From Actinosynnema sp. ALI-1.44 (lineage in GTDB: Bacteria; Actinomycetota; Actinomycetes; Mycobacteriales; Pseudonocardiaceae): a DNA stretch of 64,000 nucleotides. The notes beneath the pieces are model-generated. The model was given only the letters and a program-made list of their open reading frames with translations. It did no database searches and had not been told where the DNA came from. The stretch's first letter is position 1. Every line of letters begins with the position of its first letter. The stretch spans positions 434,001 through 498,000 of the forward strand of contig NZ_MTQO01000047.1 in NCBI RefSeq assembly GCF_001984155.1, read 5' to 3'. Both the position numbers and the translations under genes were made by a program. Of this stretch, positions 27,298-39,247 are shown piece by piece.

Positions 27298-29198
27298 GCG
27301 ACTCGATCGACGAACACCTGGCGGCGCTGGCGAGCGCCCACGGCGTAGCCACCTGGTACGAGGACGCGGACCAGCGCCGGGTCGAAGTGGACCGAGCCGT
27401 CGTGCTCGCGATCCTCGAACAGCTCGAAGTGGACCCGGGCGCGCCCCCGAAACGCCCGGGACTGCCGGACACGATCGTCGTCCGGCAGGGCACTCGCTAC
27501 GAAACAGGCCGCGGCCTGCTGCGCACCGAGGACGGCGCGCGGCTCGACATCGCCGACCGGCTGCCCGCCGATCTCCCGCTGGGCTGGCACGTGCTGGAGG
27601 CCGATGGCCGGGAGATCCCACTGGCGGTGACGCCCGCGCGCCTGCCCGACGTTCCGCGCGCCTGGGGCTGGATGCTCCAGCTGTACGCGTTGCACTCGCG
27701 GGAGTCGTGGGGGATGGGCGACTTCGGTGACTTGGCGTCGTTCGCCCGCCAGGCGCAGGGACACGGCGCGGGCGTGCTGCTGGTGAACCCGGTGCAGGCG
27801 ATCGTGCCGACCCTGCCGGTGAACCGCTCGCCGTACTCGCCGTCCAGCCGCCGCTTCGCCAATCCCTTGTACATCAAGGTCACCGACACCGACGAGTTCC
27901 GCGCCGCCGATCCTGCCGTGCGGTCGGACGTGCTCGCGCTCGCGCCGGGCCCGATCGGCGACCTGATCGACTACGACGCGGTGTGGGCGGCCAAAGTGGC
28001 CGCACTGGACCTGTTGTGGCCCGGCGAGATCCGCGAACTCGAACCGGGGCTGCGGGACTACGCGACCTTCTGCGCGCTGGCCGAGAAGCACGGCGGCGAC
28101 TGGCGCGAGTGGCCGTCCGGGTTTCGGCACCCCGACAGCCCGGATGTCGTTGCCGCGCGTAGGGAACTGGCGCCGCGGGTGGCCTTCCACGCGTGGTTGC
28201 AGGAGGTGTGTGAGAAGCAACTGGGCGCCGCGCGGGCGGCCGCGAGCGGCATGTCCGTCGGGGTCGTGCACGACCTCCCGGTCGGGGTGGACCTGGGCGG
28301 AGCGGACGCGTGGGCGTTGCAGGACGTGCTCGCCCCGCGTGTGACCGTCGGCGCGCCCCCGGACGCCTTCAGCCAGCAGGGTCAGGACTGGCGGCTGCCA
28401 CCGTGGCGTCCGGACAAGCTCGCGGCGGCGGGATACCAACCGTTCATCGAAGTTTTGCGAAGTGTGCTCAAGCACGGCGACGGAATCCGGGTGGATCACG
28501 TCGCGGGGCTGTGGCGGCTGTGGTGGATCCCACCGGGCGAGCCGCCGAGCCGTGGCACGTACGTGCACTACGACAGCGAGGCCATGCTGGGCATCCTCGC
28601 CCTGGAAGCACACCGGCACTCGGCCGTCGTGGTCGGCGAGGACCTCGGCACGGTCCAGCCGCACGTCACGACCACGTTGCACGAGCGCGGCATGCTCTCC
28701 TCGGCCGTGCTCTACTTCCAGCGTGACTACGAAGCACATGGTCACCCGTTTGTGCCCATCCGTTCGTGGGAACCCGCGTCGATGGCGAGCATCTCCACCC
28801 ACGACCTGCCGACAGCGGCCGGGTTCCTCGAGGCGGAGAACGTCCGCGTCCGCGCGGACCTCGGGCTCGTCGACGACGCCGGGAAGGAGTACGAACGGGT
28901 GGCCGCCGAACGCAGGGATCTGATCGCCTTCCTGGTCAAGGAGGGTGTGCTGGAGTCGCAGGACGCCGCGGAAGACGAGATCCTGGTGGCCATGCACGCC
29001 GTGCTCACCCGCGCCCGCAGCGCGTTGGTCCTCACATCACCCTCCGACGCGCTCGGTGACCTGCGACAACCCAACTTGCCGGGTACGGTGGACGAGTACC
29101 CGAACTGGCGGATCCCCTTGCCGGTACCGGTGGAGCAATTGTTCTCACAACCGGGCGTACGGCGAGTCGTGCACGCTCTGGAAGCGAACCCTGGGTGA
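27294..29198 (+). CDS. malQ: 4-alpha-glucanotransferase (amylomaltase, GH77)
   Basis: A 634-residue GH77 enzyme that disproportionates maltodextrins. The nucleophile D401 is in GIRVDHVAGLWRL, the acid/base E449 in VVGEDLGTV and the third acid D504 in STHDLPT. The actinobacterial N-terminal domain aligns (LASAHGVATWYEDADQRRVE). The start is probably CTG 27294: AAGAAGGA sits 6 nt upstream and CTGA overlaps the preceding stop. No ATG, GTG or TTG is well placed. It is slightly shorter than some relatives (~700). It is followed 73 bp later by glgX in the same direction, linking it to glycogen breakdown and trehalose synthesis. Confidence 0.9.
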   Translation: MSDSIDEHLAALASAHGVATWYEDADQRRVEVDRAVVLAILEQLEVDPGAPPKRPGLPDTIVVRQGTRYETGRGLLRTEDGARLDIADRLPADLPLGWHVLEADGREIPLAVTPARLPDVPRAWGWMLQLYALHSRESWGMGDFGDLASFARQAQGHGAGVLLVNPVQAIVPTLPVNRSPYSPSSRRFANPLYIKVTDTDEFRAADPAVRSDVLALAPGPIGDLIDYDAVWAAKVAALDLLWPGEIRELEPGLRDYATFCALAEKHGGDWREWPSGFRHPDSPDVVAARRELAPRVAFHAWLQEVCEKQLGAARAAASGMSVGVVHDLPVGVDLGGADAWALQDVLAPRVTVGAPPDAFSQQGQDWRLPPWRPDKLAAAGYQPFIEVLRSVLKHGDGIRVDHVAGLWRLWWIPPGEPPSRGTYVHYDSEAMLGILALEAHRHSAVVVGEDLGTVQPHVTTTLHERGMLSSAVLYFQRDYEAHGHPFVPIRSWEPASMASISTHDLPTAAGFLEAENVRVRADLGLVDDAGKEYERVAAERRDLIAFLVKEGVLESQDAAEDEILVAMHAVLTRARSALVLTSPSDALGDLRQPNLPGTVDEYPNWRIPLPVPVEQLFSQPGVRRVVHALEANPG

Positions 29199-29271
29199 CA
29201 TCTCCCGTGCCACTGACGGGTAGCGCGGTGACACCTTCTAGGGTCATCGCAAAGCAACACGAGGAGCGAGT

Positions 29272-31394
<2,123 letters not shown>

Positions 31395-31398
<4 letters not shown>

Positions 31399-33593
31399 TC
31401 CCCAGCGCCACCTACCGCCTGCAACTCGGCCCGGCCATGACGTTCGACCAGGTCGCCGAGATCGCGGACTACCTCGCGGCACTGGGCGTCGGGGCGGTGT
31501 ACGCCTCGCCCGTGCTGGCCGCGACACCGGGTTCGACGCACGGCTACGACGTGGTCGACCCGACGATCGCCAGCCCGGCGCTCGGCGGGGAGGACGCGCG
31601 GATGCGCCTGGTCGGCGAGTTGCAGGAGCTGGAGCTGGGCCTGGTCATCGACATCGTGCCCAACCACATGGGGATCGCGGACCCGTCCGCGAACCCGTGG
31701 TGGTGGGACGTGCTGGCCAACGGCAGGCAGTCGCGGTACGCGAAGTACTTCGACATCGACTGGGACACCGGGCCGGTCCTGGTCCCGGTGCTCGGTTCGG
31801 ACGCGCTCGACGACTTGTCCCTCGTGGACGGCGAGCTGCGGTACCACGAGCACCGGTTCCCGATCGCCGACGGAACTTCGGGTGGTTCACCGCAGCAGGT
31901 GCACGAGCGCCAGCACTACCGCCTGGTGAACTGGCGGCGCGGCAACACCGAGCTGAACTACCGGCGGTTCTTCGACATCACCACGCTCGCCGCCGTGCGG
32001 GTGGAGGACCCCGAGGTCTTCGAGGCGACGCACTCCGCCGTGCTGCGCTGGATCTCGCACCTCGAGGTGACCGGGCTGCGGATCGACCACCCGGACGGCC
32101 TGGCCAACCCGGGGGAGTACCTGCGGCGGCTGCGCGCGGCGGCACCGTCGGCGTGGATCGTGGCCGAGAAGATCCTCGGGGCGGACGAGACGTTGCCGTC
32201 GACGTGGCCGGTGCACGGAACCACGGGATACGACGCGCTTCGCCTGGTGTGCGGGCTGTTCATCGACCCGGCGGGCGAACCGGTTTTCTCCGAGCTGGCG
32301 GGAAACCAGGACCTGCACGCGATGGAGGCCGACCGCAAGCGCTGGGTCGCCGAACACCTGTTGCGGGCCGAGGTGCGGCGGATCTCCCGGCTCGGTGTGC
32401 CGGAGCAGGCCGTCATCGACTTCCTGCCCCGGTTCGGGGTCTACCGGTCGTACGTCGCCGACGGCATCGCCGAGAACCTGCCGACCGGGGAGATCGGTGA
32501 GCGGATGCTGGCCGACCCGTCGGGCGAGCTGACTTCCCGGGTGGAGCAGACGGCCGCGATGGTGATGGCCAAGGGCGTCGAGGACACGACGTTCTACCGG
32601 TACAACCGGTTCACGGCGTTGAACGAGGTCGGCAGCGACCCGGGCAGGTTCGGCGTTCCCGTGGCGGAGTTCCACGCCAAGACGGCCGCGGCGGCCGACG
32701 CGAGCATGACCGCGCTGTCCACACACGACACCAAACGCTCCGAGGACGTGCGTGCCCGGCTCGCCGTGCTGTCCGAGCTGCCCGGCGAGTTCGCCGAGCG
32801 GGTGCGGCGGTGGACGGCCAAGGCCGGGCTGTCCGAGCCGACGCTGAACCTGTTGGCGTGGCAGACGATCGTCGGCGCGTGGCCGATCAGCGCGGACAGG
32901 CTCGCGGCCTACCTGGAGAAGGCGTCGCGCGAAGCCAAGATCGCCACCAGCTGGACGGAACGCAACGACGAGTTCGACGCCGAGGTGGCCGCGTGGCCGG
33001 ACCGCGTGCTGGCCGAACTCGGTGGTGAGATCGAGGAGTTCGTCCACCGCGTCCGCGGTCCGGGCTGGTCGAACTCGTTGGGGCAGAAGCTGTTGCAGCT
33101 GGCCATGCCCGGTGTGCCGGATGTCTACCAGGGCACCGAGCTGTGGGACTACTCGCTGGTCGACCCGGACAACCGGCGCCCGGTGGACTTCGAGCTGCGG
33201 CGTGAGATCCTGGCCGAGATCGAGGACGCGCCGCCGCCGATCGACGAGTCCGGCGCGGCGAAACTCCACGTCGTCTCCCGGACGCTGCGGCTGCGGTGGG
33301 AGCGCCCGGACCTGTTCACCGGCTACACGCCGATCGAGGCGTCCGGCCCGGCCGCCGAGCACCTGGTCGGTTTCGCGCGCAACGGCCTGATCGCCGTCGC
33401 GACCCGCCTGCCGGTCGGACTGGAGCGGTCCGGCGGCTGGCGTGACACAACCCTGACCCTACCCGGAACCTGGACCGACATCCTTGTGAGTGGTTACCCG
33501 GATTCCAACACCGATCAACACTCACGAGAGGTTCTGGTGGGAGAGGTGTTGTCCCGGTATCCGGTGGCACTTCTGGTTCGGAGCGGCGAGTGA
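31395..33593 (+). CDS. treY: Maltooligosyl trehalose synthase (TreY)
   Basis: A 732-residue GH13 enzyme that converts the reducing-end alpha-1,4 bond of maltooligosaccharides to the alpha-1,1 bond of trehalose. The N-terminal PSATYRLQLGPAMTFDQVAE and GVGAVYASPVLAA segments are standard TreY. The nucleophile D231 lies in GLRIDHPDGL and the acid E258 in WIVAEKIL. The ATG overlaps the glgX stop and the stop overlaps the treZ GTG, so the three enzymes are translationally linked. A degenerate hairpin related to the 10.6 kb terminator falls in its last ~40 codons. Confidence 0.93.
33483..33528 (+). repeat. Hairpin repeat inside the 3' end of treY
   Basis: CTTGTGAGTG (33483-33492) and CACTCACGAG (33519-33528) form a 10-bp stem with one G-U pair. 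The 3' arm includes CAACACTCACGAG (33516-33528), identical to 10680-10692 in the strong terminator at 10648-10691. Confidence 0.55.
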
Positions 33594-35275
33594 CTTTCTC
33601 GGTGTGGGCGCCCGGCAAGTCCCGGGTACGGGTGCGTGTCGACGGTGAGATCCACGCGATGGTCGAGGAAGCCGGTGGTTGGTGGCGTGCGGACGTCACG
33701 GGTGCGGACTACTCGTTCTTCGTGGACGACGACGAGACACCGCTGCCGGACCCGCGTTCACTGCGCCAGCCGGACGGCGTTTTCGGCCCGTCGCAGGTGT
33801 ACGACCACACGAGCTTCGAATGGAGCGACCAGGCGTGGACCGGGCGCGCGTTGCCCGGCAGCGTGCTCTACGAACTGCACATCGGGACGTTCACGCCGGA
33901 GGGCACGTTCGACTCGGCGATCGGGAAGCTGGACCACCTGGTGGACCTGGGCGTCGACTTCGTCGAAGTGATGCCGGTGAACTCCTTCGACGGCACAACG
34001 GGCTGGGGCTACGACGGTGTGCTGTGGGGCGCCGTGCACGAGCCGTACGGCGGTCCCGACGGGTTCAAGCGGTTCGTCGACGCGGCGCACGCCCGTGGGC
34101 TCGGTGTCGTCCTGGACGTCGTCTACAACCACATGGGCCCGTCCGGGGCGTTCCTTGACCGCTTCGGGCCGTACTTCGCCGGGCGCAACCTGTGGGGCCC
34201 GGCGTTGAACGTCACCGGACCCGGCTCCGACGAGGTCCGCCGGTACGTGCTGGACAACGCGCTGATGTGGTTGCGGGACTTCCACGTCGACGCGTTGCGC
34301 CTGGACGCCATCCACGCCATTCTGGACACTCGGGCCACGCATCTCCTCGAGGAAATGGCACAGGAGGTCGACGCGCTGGCAGTCGCTGTACGGCGTCCGC
34401 TCTCGCTCATCGCGGAGTCGGACCTGAACGACCCGCGGCACGTGACACCGCGTGCGGCGGGCGGATACGGCCTGGCGGCGCAGTGGTGCGACGACCTGCA
34501 TCACGCGTTGCACGTCTTCCTGACCGGTGAAACCCAGGGTTACTACAAGGACTTCGGCGCGCCGAACGCGTTGAAGACAGCGTTGGAGAACGCGTTCTTC
34601 CACGCCGGCACGTGGTCGTCCTTCCGTGAACGGACCCACGGCCGTCCGATCGACAAGGCGGTCACGCCGGGCCACCGGTTCCTGTGCTTCCTGCAGAACC
34701 ACGACCAGATCGGCAACCGCGCCCAGGGCGACCGCATGTCCGCGACCGTGTCGCCGGGTGTGCTGCTGTGCGGCGCCGCGATCATGTTCTGTTCTCCTTA
34801 CACCCCCATGGTTTTCATGGGTGAGGAGTGGGCCGCGTCGACTCCGTGGCAGTTCTTCGCGTCCTTCCCGGACCCCGAACTGGCCGAGGCTGTCCGGACT
34901 GGCCGCCGCCGCGAGTTCGCCGAGCACGGCTGGGGCGAGTCGGAGGTTCCCGACCCGATGGATCCGGCGACGGCTGTGAGATCCCGGCTCGACTGGTCCG
35001 AAGTGGACGACCCGGCGCACGCTTCGGTGCTGTCGACGTACAAGGCCCTGATCGCGCTGCGCCGGGAACATCCCGAGCTGTCCGACCCACGGCTGGACGC
35101 GTTCTCGGTCGAGCAGGACGACCGGGTCGTGATCCTGCACCGCGGCCGGATCCAGCTCGTCTGCAACCTGGGCACGACCGACGTGCCCCATCCGGCGGGC
35201 GAGGTGCTGCTCTCGTCACAGGGTGTCCGTGACCTCGTGGTTCCGCCGGAGAACTTCGCCATCGTCGCCCGCTGA
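33590..35275 (+). CDS. treZ: Malto-oligosyltrehalose trehalohydrolase (TreZ)
   Basis: A 561-residue GH13 enzyme that releases trehalose from maltooligosyltrehalose made by TreY. An N-terminal beta domain (FSVWAPGKSRVRVRVDG) precedes the barrel; D239 is in ALRLDAIHAI, E276 in LIAESDLND and the third acid in FLQNHDQIGNR. GTG 33590 overlaps the treY stop (GTGA). TreYZ products serve as osmolyte and, in mycolata, as a glycolipid precursor. It is the last gene of the operon; the downstream region contains the next gene's operator. Confidence 0.93.
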   Translation: MTFSVWAPGKSRVRVRVDGEIHAMVEEAGGWWRADVTGADYSFFVDDDETPLPDPRSLRQPDGVFGPSQVYDHTSFEWSDQAWTGRALPGSVLYELHIGTFTPEGTFDSAIGKLDHLVDLGVDFVEVMPVNSFDGTTGWGYDGVLWGAVHEPYGGPDGFKRFVDAAHARGLGVVLDVVYNHMGPSGAFLDRFGPYFAGRNLWGPALNVTGPGSDEVRRYVLDNALMWLRDFHVDALRLDAIHAILDTRATHLLEEMAQEVDALAVAVRRPLSLIAESDLNDPRHVTPRAAGGYGLAAQWCDDLHHALHVFLTGETQGYYKDFGAPNALKTALENAFFHAGTWSSFRERTHGRPIDKAVTPGHRFLCFLQNHDQIGNRAQGDRMSATVSPGVLLCGAAIMFCSPYTPMVFMGEEWAASTPWQFFASFPDPELAEAVRTGRRREFAEHGWGESEVPDPMDPATAVRSRLDWSEVDDPAHASVLSTYKALIALRREHPELSDPRLDAFSVEQDDRVVILHRGRIQLVCNLGTTDVPHPAGEVLLSSQGVRDLVVPPENFAIVAR

Positions 35276-35307
35276 GCTGACGCTTGCTCGCTCTTTGCCC
35301 ACGTCGG

Positions 35308-35346
35308 CTCCTGAAGTGTACGATACGGTTTCGTACACTTCAGGAG
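35308..35346. promoter_or_regulatory. Long TetR-type operator (16-bp arms) before the tetR/monooxygenase operon
   Basis: CTCCTGAAGTGTACGA (35308-35323) is perfectly inverted at 35331-35346 across a 7-bp spacer. The right arm includes the AGGAG Shine-Dalgarno of the tetR gene. Binding could block the promoter; as RNA the same repeat could hide the ribosome-binding site. Confidence 0.7.
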
Positions 35347-35358
35347 AAGGGGCGCTGG

Positions 35359-35919
35359 ATGGTGCGAGGTGAGGAGCGTGAGCGGGCCATCCTCGACGCC
35401 ACTACCGAGTTGGTGAGCGAGGTCGGCTACCAGGCGATGACCATGGACGCCGTGGCAGCACGGGCGCGCGCCAGCAAGGCCACGATCTACCGCCGCTGGC
35501 GCAACAAGGCCGAGTTGGTGAAGGCGGCGCTGGACGTCCACGACGCCGAGTTCAACCTGACCATCCCCGACACCGGCGAGTTACGAGCGGACCTGGTCGA
35601 GGTGGTGCGAGCCGCGCGGAACAAGGCCACCGACCGCTTCCTCGGTCTGCTGAACGCGCTGATCAGCGCCGCCAGATATGACCCCGAACTCGCGGCGGCC
35701 CTGCGGGAACACCAAGAGGACGACGAGCTGTCGCCGTTCGCCGCGTGCCTGCAGCGAGCCGTGGCCCGAGGTGACTTGCCGCCTGATGTGGACATGACAC
35801 TCGTGCACGACGTTGCCGAGGCGTTGATCATGCGTCAACTGGCCATCGATGTGCCGTTCGACGACGCGTTCATCGCCAGGGTCGTCGACCGCGTACTGCT
35901 TCCCCTGATCCAACGCTGA
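35359..35919 (+). CDS. TetR-family regulator paired with a flavin monooxygenase
   Basis: A 186-residue TetR repressor; the HTH (AARARASKATIYRRWRNKAE, about 32-51) is standard. The C-terminal half is of the TetR_C_16-like class found with detoxification genes. The ATG start follows AGGAGAAGGGG. A 39-bp inverted repeat lies just upstream, so it probably represses its own operon, including the FAD monooxygenase 20 bp downstream. Codon 75 is TTA (35581-35583). Confidence 0.85.
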   Translation: MVRGEERERAILDATTELVSEVGYQAMTMDAVAARARASKATIYRRWRNKAELVKAALDVHDAEFNLTIPDTGELRADLVEVVRAARNKATDRFLGLLNALISAARYDPELAAALREHQEDDELSPFAACLQRAVARGDLPPDVDMTLVHDVAEALIMRQLAIDVPFDDAFIARVVDRVLLPLIQR

Positions 35920-35939
35920 GCGAACGAGGGAAAATCCGG

Positions 35940-37382
35940 ATGCTTCCTGTCCTGATCGCCGGGGCGGGCCCGAGCGGCCTGACCCTTGCCGTCGAACTCG
36001 CCCGTCGCGGCGTCGACTGCCGGATCGTCGACAAGGCGCCGGAGCTGTTCATCGGTTCGCGTGCCAAGGGGTTGCAACCACGCACGCTGGAGGTGTTCGA
36101 GGATCTCGGTGTGCTCGACGCCGTGTTCGCCGGTGGCGCACCGTTCCCGGCTTTCCGGATGTACTCCGGGAAGGAGATCCTGTGGGAACGCCCCTTGCAC
36201 GAAATGCTCGGTTCTCCGTTGCCGCGGCGCACTCCGGACGTGCCCTATCCGATGCCGTGGCTCATCCCGCAGTGGCGCACGGACGAGATCCTGCGCGACC
36301 GGTTCGAGGAGCTCGGTGGGCGGGTGGAGTTGTCGACCGAGTTGGTCGACTTCGGCCAGGACGACGACGGCGTGGTCGCGACCCTGCGACACGACGGCCG
36401 CGACGAACACGTGCGAGCCGAGTTCCTGGTCGGCACCGACGGTGGCCGCAGCTTCGTGCGCAAGCACTCGGGTGCCGGGTTCCTCGGTACCACATGGGAA
36501 AGCGAACGCACGCTGATCGGTGACGTCCGTGCCGAAGGGATCGACGGGTTCTTCTGCCACATGTTCACCGGCGGGGACCTGGCGAAGAGGTTCTCCCTGT
36601 GGAACCTGCCCGGCAGCGACCACTACCAGTTCGTTGCCGCGGTCGACCCCGACGACGAGCCGGAGCTGAACCTGGCGACTGTGCGGAAGATGCTGGACGA
36701 GCGGTCCGGGCGTACCGACATCCGGCTGTTCGACCTGCGGTGGATCTCGTTGTACCGCATCAATGTCCGGATGGTCGACCGGTTCCGGACCGGTCGGGTG
36801 TTCCTGGCGGGTGACGCCGCGCACGTGCACTCGTCAGCGGCTGGTCAGGGCTTGAACACGAGCGTGCAGGACGCCTACAACCTGGGCTGGAAGCTGGCCG
36901 CCGTGCTCGGTGGCGCGCCGGAGTCCCTGTTGGACACCTACCACGAGGAGCGGTTCCCGGTCGCGGCGGACGTGCTCGACCTCAGCACGACCCTGCACCA
37001 CCGCGGTTTCCGGGCGACGCTCGCTCCCGCCGGGTCGTCGCCCGCGATTCACCAGCTCGACATCACGTATCGCGGCAGCACGCTGGCCGTCGACGACCGC
37101 GACAACCCCGGGCATCTGCGGGCAGGCGACCGTGCGCCCGATGCGTTGCTCGATGGAGGAACGCGGCTTTTCGATGTCCTGAAAGGACCTCAATGGACGC
37201 TGCTCGTCTTCGGGGGCGCGTCCGCCGGGGACCTCGGGCCGGGTGTTCACGTCCGGTCTGTGTCCGGTGTGGGCGGCTATGAGGAGTTCGACGGGATGTT
37301 CGTCCTCATTCGTCCGGACGGTCACATCGGCACTGTCACCTCCGACGCGGATCGCGTCCGCGCCTACCTGACCGACATGTAG
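35940..37382 (+). CDS. FAD-dependent aromatic monooxygenase (PheA/TfdB, Rox-like)
   Basis: A 480-residue class A flavoprotein hydroxylase using FAD and NAD(P)H to add one oxygen to an aromatic substrate. The FAD dinucleotide motif is GAGPSGL (8-14), the FAD-ribityl motif starts at G291-D292 (GDAAHVHSSAAGQGLNTSVQ), and the C-terminal thioredoxin-like domain (WTLLVFGGASAGDLG) is complete. The ATG follows GAGGGA. Pairing with a TetR gene suggests induction by its substrate. Relatives include rifampicin monooxygenases and polyketide hydroxylases, so resistance or catabolism are both possible. Confidence 0.88.
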   Translation: MLPVLIAGAGPSGLTLAVELARRGVDCRIVDKAPELFIGSRAKGLQPRTLEVFEDLGVLDAVFAGGAPFPAFRMYSGKEILWERPLHEMLGSPLPRRTPDVPYPMPWLIPQWRTDEILRDRFEELGGRVELSTELVDFGQDDDGVVATLRHDGRDEHVRAEFLVGTDGGRSFVRKHSGAGFLGTTWESERTLIGDVRAEGIDGFFCHMFTGGDLAKRFSLWNLPGSDHYQFVAAVDPDDEPELNLATVRKMLDERSGRTDIRLFDLRWISLYRINVRMVDRFRTGRVFLAGDAAHVHSSAAGQGLNTSVQDAYNLGWKLAAVLGGAPESLLDTYHEERFPVAADVLDLSTTLHHRGFRATLAPAGSSPAIHQLDITYRGSTLAVDDRDNPGHLRAGDRAPDALLDGGTRLFDVLKGPQWTLLVFGGASAGDLGPGVHVRSVSGVGGYEEFDGMFVLIRPDGHIGTVTSDADRVRAYLTDM

Positions 37383-37387
37383 TGTCA

Positions 37388-37409
37388 AATGTAGTAGACC
37401 TGCTACATT
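37388..37409. promoter_or_regulatory. Imperfect palindrome before the ABC exporter genes
   Basis: AATGTAG (37388-37394) and CTACATT (37403-37409) form 7-bp arms; 9 of 11 base pairs of the 22-bp element are symmetric. It lies between the monooxygenase stop and the ATPase start and holds TACATT, a possible -10 box. The likely binder is the small XRE protein at 39248 or the TetR at 39801. Confidence 0.5.
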
Positions 37410-37441
37410 CTGGCCGAGACATTGGATGGGGAGGGGGCGTG

Positions 37442-38350
37442 ATGGGCGACGACCTCGTACTCGACATCCGTGATTTACGGATGCGATACGGCACGAACGA
37501 CGTGCTGAAGGGCGTCACTTTCCAGGCGCGCAAGGGGGAGGTCCTCGCGTTGCTCGGGCCGAACGGCGCGGGCAAGACCACGACGATCGAGATCCTCGAG
37601 GGCTTCCGGATGCGGTCGGCCGGGGAGGTCTCGGTGCTGGGGGAGGACCCCGCGCACGTCGACGAGAGGTGGCGTGCGCGGCTGGGGGTGGTCCTCCAGT
37701 CATGGCGGGACCACGGCAAGTGGCGCGTGCGTGACCTGCTGGGGCATGTGGCCACGTACTACGAGCCTTATCGCAGACCGTGGGACACCGACGAGCTGAT
37801 CAGCGTGGTCGGTCTGACCGAGCACGCGGGCAAGCGGGTCCGGCAGCTCTCCGGTGGGCAGCGGCGCAGGCTCGACGTGGCGATCGGCATCGTCGGCCGT
37901 CCCGACCTGCTGTTCCTCGACGAACCGACGGTCGGGTTCGACCCGGCGGCCCGGCGGGACTTCCACGACCTGGTGCACCGGCTGGCCGACGACGACGAGA
38001 CCACGATCCTGCTGACCACGCACGACCTGGCCGAGGCGGAGAAGCTGGCCGACCGGATCCTGATCCTGGCAGGCGGAGCGGTGATCGCGGACGGCTCGGC
38101 GGACCAGCTCTCGCTGCAGATGGCCACCGAGACCGAGGTGAAGTGGACCCTGCACGGCCAGCGGTACGTGCACTCCACGCGGGAAGCGACCAAGTTCGTG
38201 CACGACCTGTTCAAGCAGCACGGCGACGACATCGGTGACCTGGAAGTGCGCGGGGGAAGCCTGGAGGACACGTACATGGCGATGGTGGTGGCCTTCGAGT
38301 CCGGCCAGTACGGCTCCGACCAGCGGGAGCTCGTGGAGGTGACGCGATGA
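37442..38350 (+). CDS. ABC transporter ATP-binding protein (ABC-2 type exporter)
   Basis: A 302-residue ATPase of the DrrA/CcmA class. The Walker A is GPNGAGKTT (39-47), the signature LSGGQRRRLDVA, the Walker B LLFLDEPTVGFD and the switch His in TTHDLAEAE. The C-terminal extension is typical of drug or lipid exporters. ATG 37442 follows GGGGAGGGGGC; GTG 37439 is possible. The ATG of the permease gene overlaps its stop (ATGA). Codon 12 is TTA (37475-37477). It energises export by the permease encoded next. Confidence 0.92.
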   Translation: MGDDLVLDIRDLRMRYGTNDVLKGVTFQARKGEVLALLGPNGAGKTTTIEILEGFRMRSAGEVSVLGEDPAHVDERWRARLGVVLQSWRDHGKWRVRDLLGHVATYYEPYRRPWDTDELISVVGLTEHAGKRVRQLSGGQRRRLDVAIGIVGRPDLLFLDEPTVGFDPAARRDFHDLVHRLADDDETTILLTTHDLAEAEKLADRILILAGGAVIADGSADQLSLQMATETEVKWTLHGQRYVHSTREATKFVHDLFKQHGDDIGDLEVRGGSLEDTYMAMVVAFESGQYGSDQRELVEVTR

Positions 38351-39201
38351 CCACGCCCCTCGCGGCCGCCGCCCGATCAGGGGCGCGGCGCGGTGTGTTC
38401 GAGTTCCAGCAGTCCTTCACCACCGCGACGGACATCTTCGCGCTGATCTTCCCGAACGTCATCCTGCTCACTGTGATGATCTTCATGCGCGACTCGACCG
38501 TGGGTGCCACGGGCTTCTCGCTCGGCACGATGTCGCTGAGCAGCGTCGTCGGCATGAGCGTGGCGTTCAACGGCATGATGACCGTGATGCAGCACCTGGC
38601 GGTCGAACGGGAGGACGGCACGCTGCTGCGGGCGAAGGCCATCCCCAACGGGATGTTCGGCTACCTGGTGGGCAAGATCGTCCTGATCGCGGGGCTGACG
38701 GTGGTGACCCTGCTGATGATCCTGGTTCCCGGCATGCTGCTGTTCGACGGGCTGGCACTCGACACGGCAGGCGCCTGGCTGACCCTGGTGTGGGTCCTGG
38801 TGCTCGGGCTGGTGGCCACGATGCCGATCGGCGCGATCCTCGGCTCGATGTTCGAGAACCCGCGGACGTCGGGGCTGATGATGCTGCCGGTGATGGGCCT
38901 GGTGGCGGTGTCCGGCATCTTCACCCCGCTCAGCGAGGCGCCCCAGTGGATGCAGCTGGTCGGCCAGGTGTTCCCGATCTACTGGCTGGGGCTGGGGATG
39001 CGCTCGGCTATGCTGCCCGACGGTCTCGAGGTGGTGGAGATCGGCGGCTCATGGCGGCACTGGGAAACCGTCGGTGTCCTCGGCCTGTGGGCGGTGATCG
39101 GACTGGTGGTGGCGCCTGCGGTGCTGCGCAGGATGGCGCGCAGGGAGTCGGGCGCGGCGGTGGCCGAGCGTAGGGAGAAGGCACTGCAGAGGGTCACCTG
39201 A
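38347..39201 (+). CDS. ABC-2 type transporter permease
   Basis: A 284-residue membrane protein with about six transmembrane helices (e.g. FALIFPNVILLTVMIF, LIAGLTVVTLLMILVPG, LVWVLVLGLVATMPIGAI) of the ABC2_membrane family (DrrB-like). AVEREDGTLLRAKAIPNG is the conserved cytoplasmic coupling loop and FTPLSEAPQWMQLVGQVFP the C-terminal family motif. It forms the exporter with the ATPase encoded upstream; half-transporters of this kind assemble as dimers. The exported compound is unknown; neighbours suggest a drug or xenobiotic. Confidence 0.9.
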   Translation: MTTPLAAAARSGARRGVFEFQQSFTTATDIFALIFPNVILLTVMIFMRDSTVGATGFSLGTMSLSSVVGMSVAFNGMMTVMQHLAVEREDGTLLRAKAIPNGMFGYLVGKIVLIAGLTVVTLLMILVPGMLLFDGLALDTAGAWLTLVWVLVLGLVATMPIGAILGSMFENPRTSGLMMLPVMGLVAVSGIFTPLSEAPQWMQLVGQVFPIYWLGLGMRSAMLPDGLEVVEIGGSWRHWETVGVLGLWAVIGLVVAPAVLRRMARRESGAAVAERREKALQRVT

Positions 39202-39247
39202 TGAACAAGCTGTCCGGCACAGTGCCCAGGTCATGCGTGGGGCGAGC

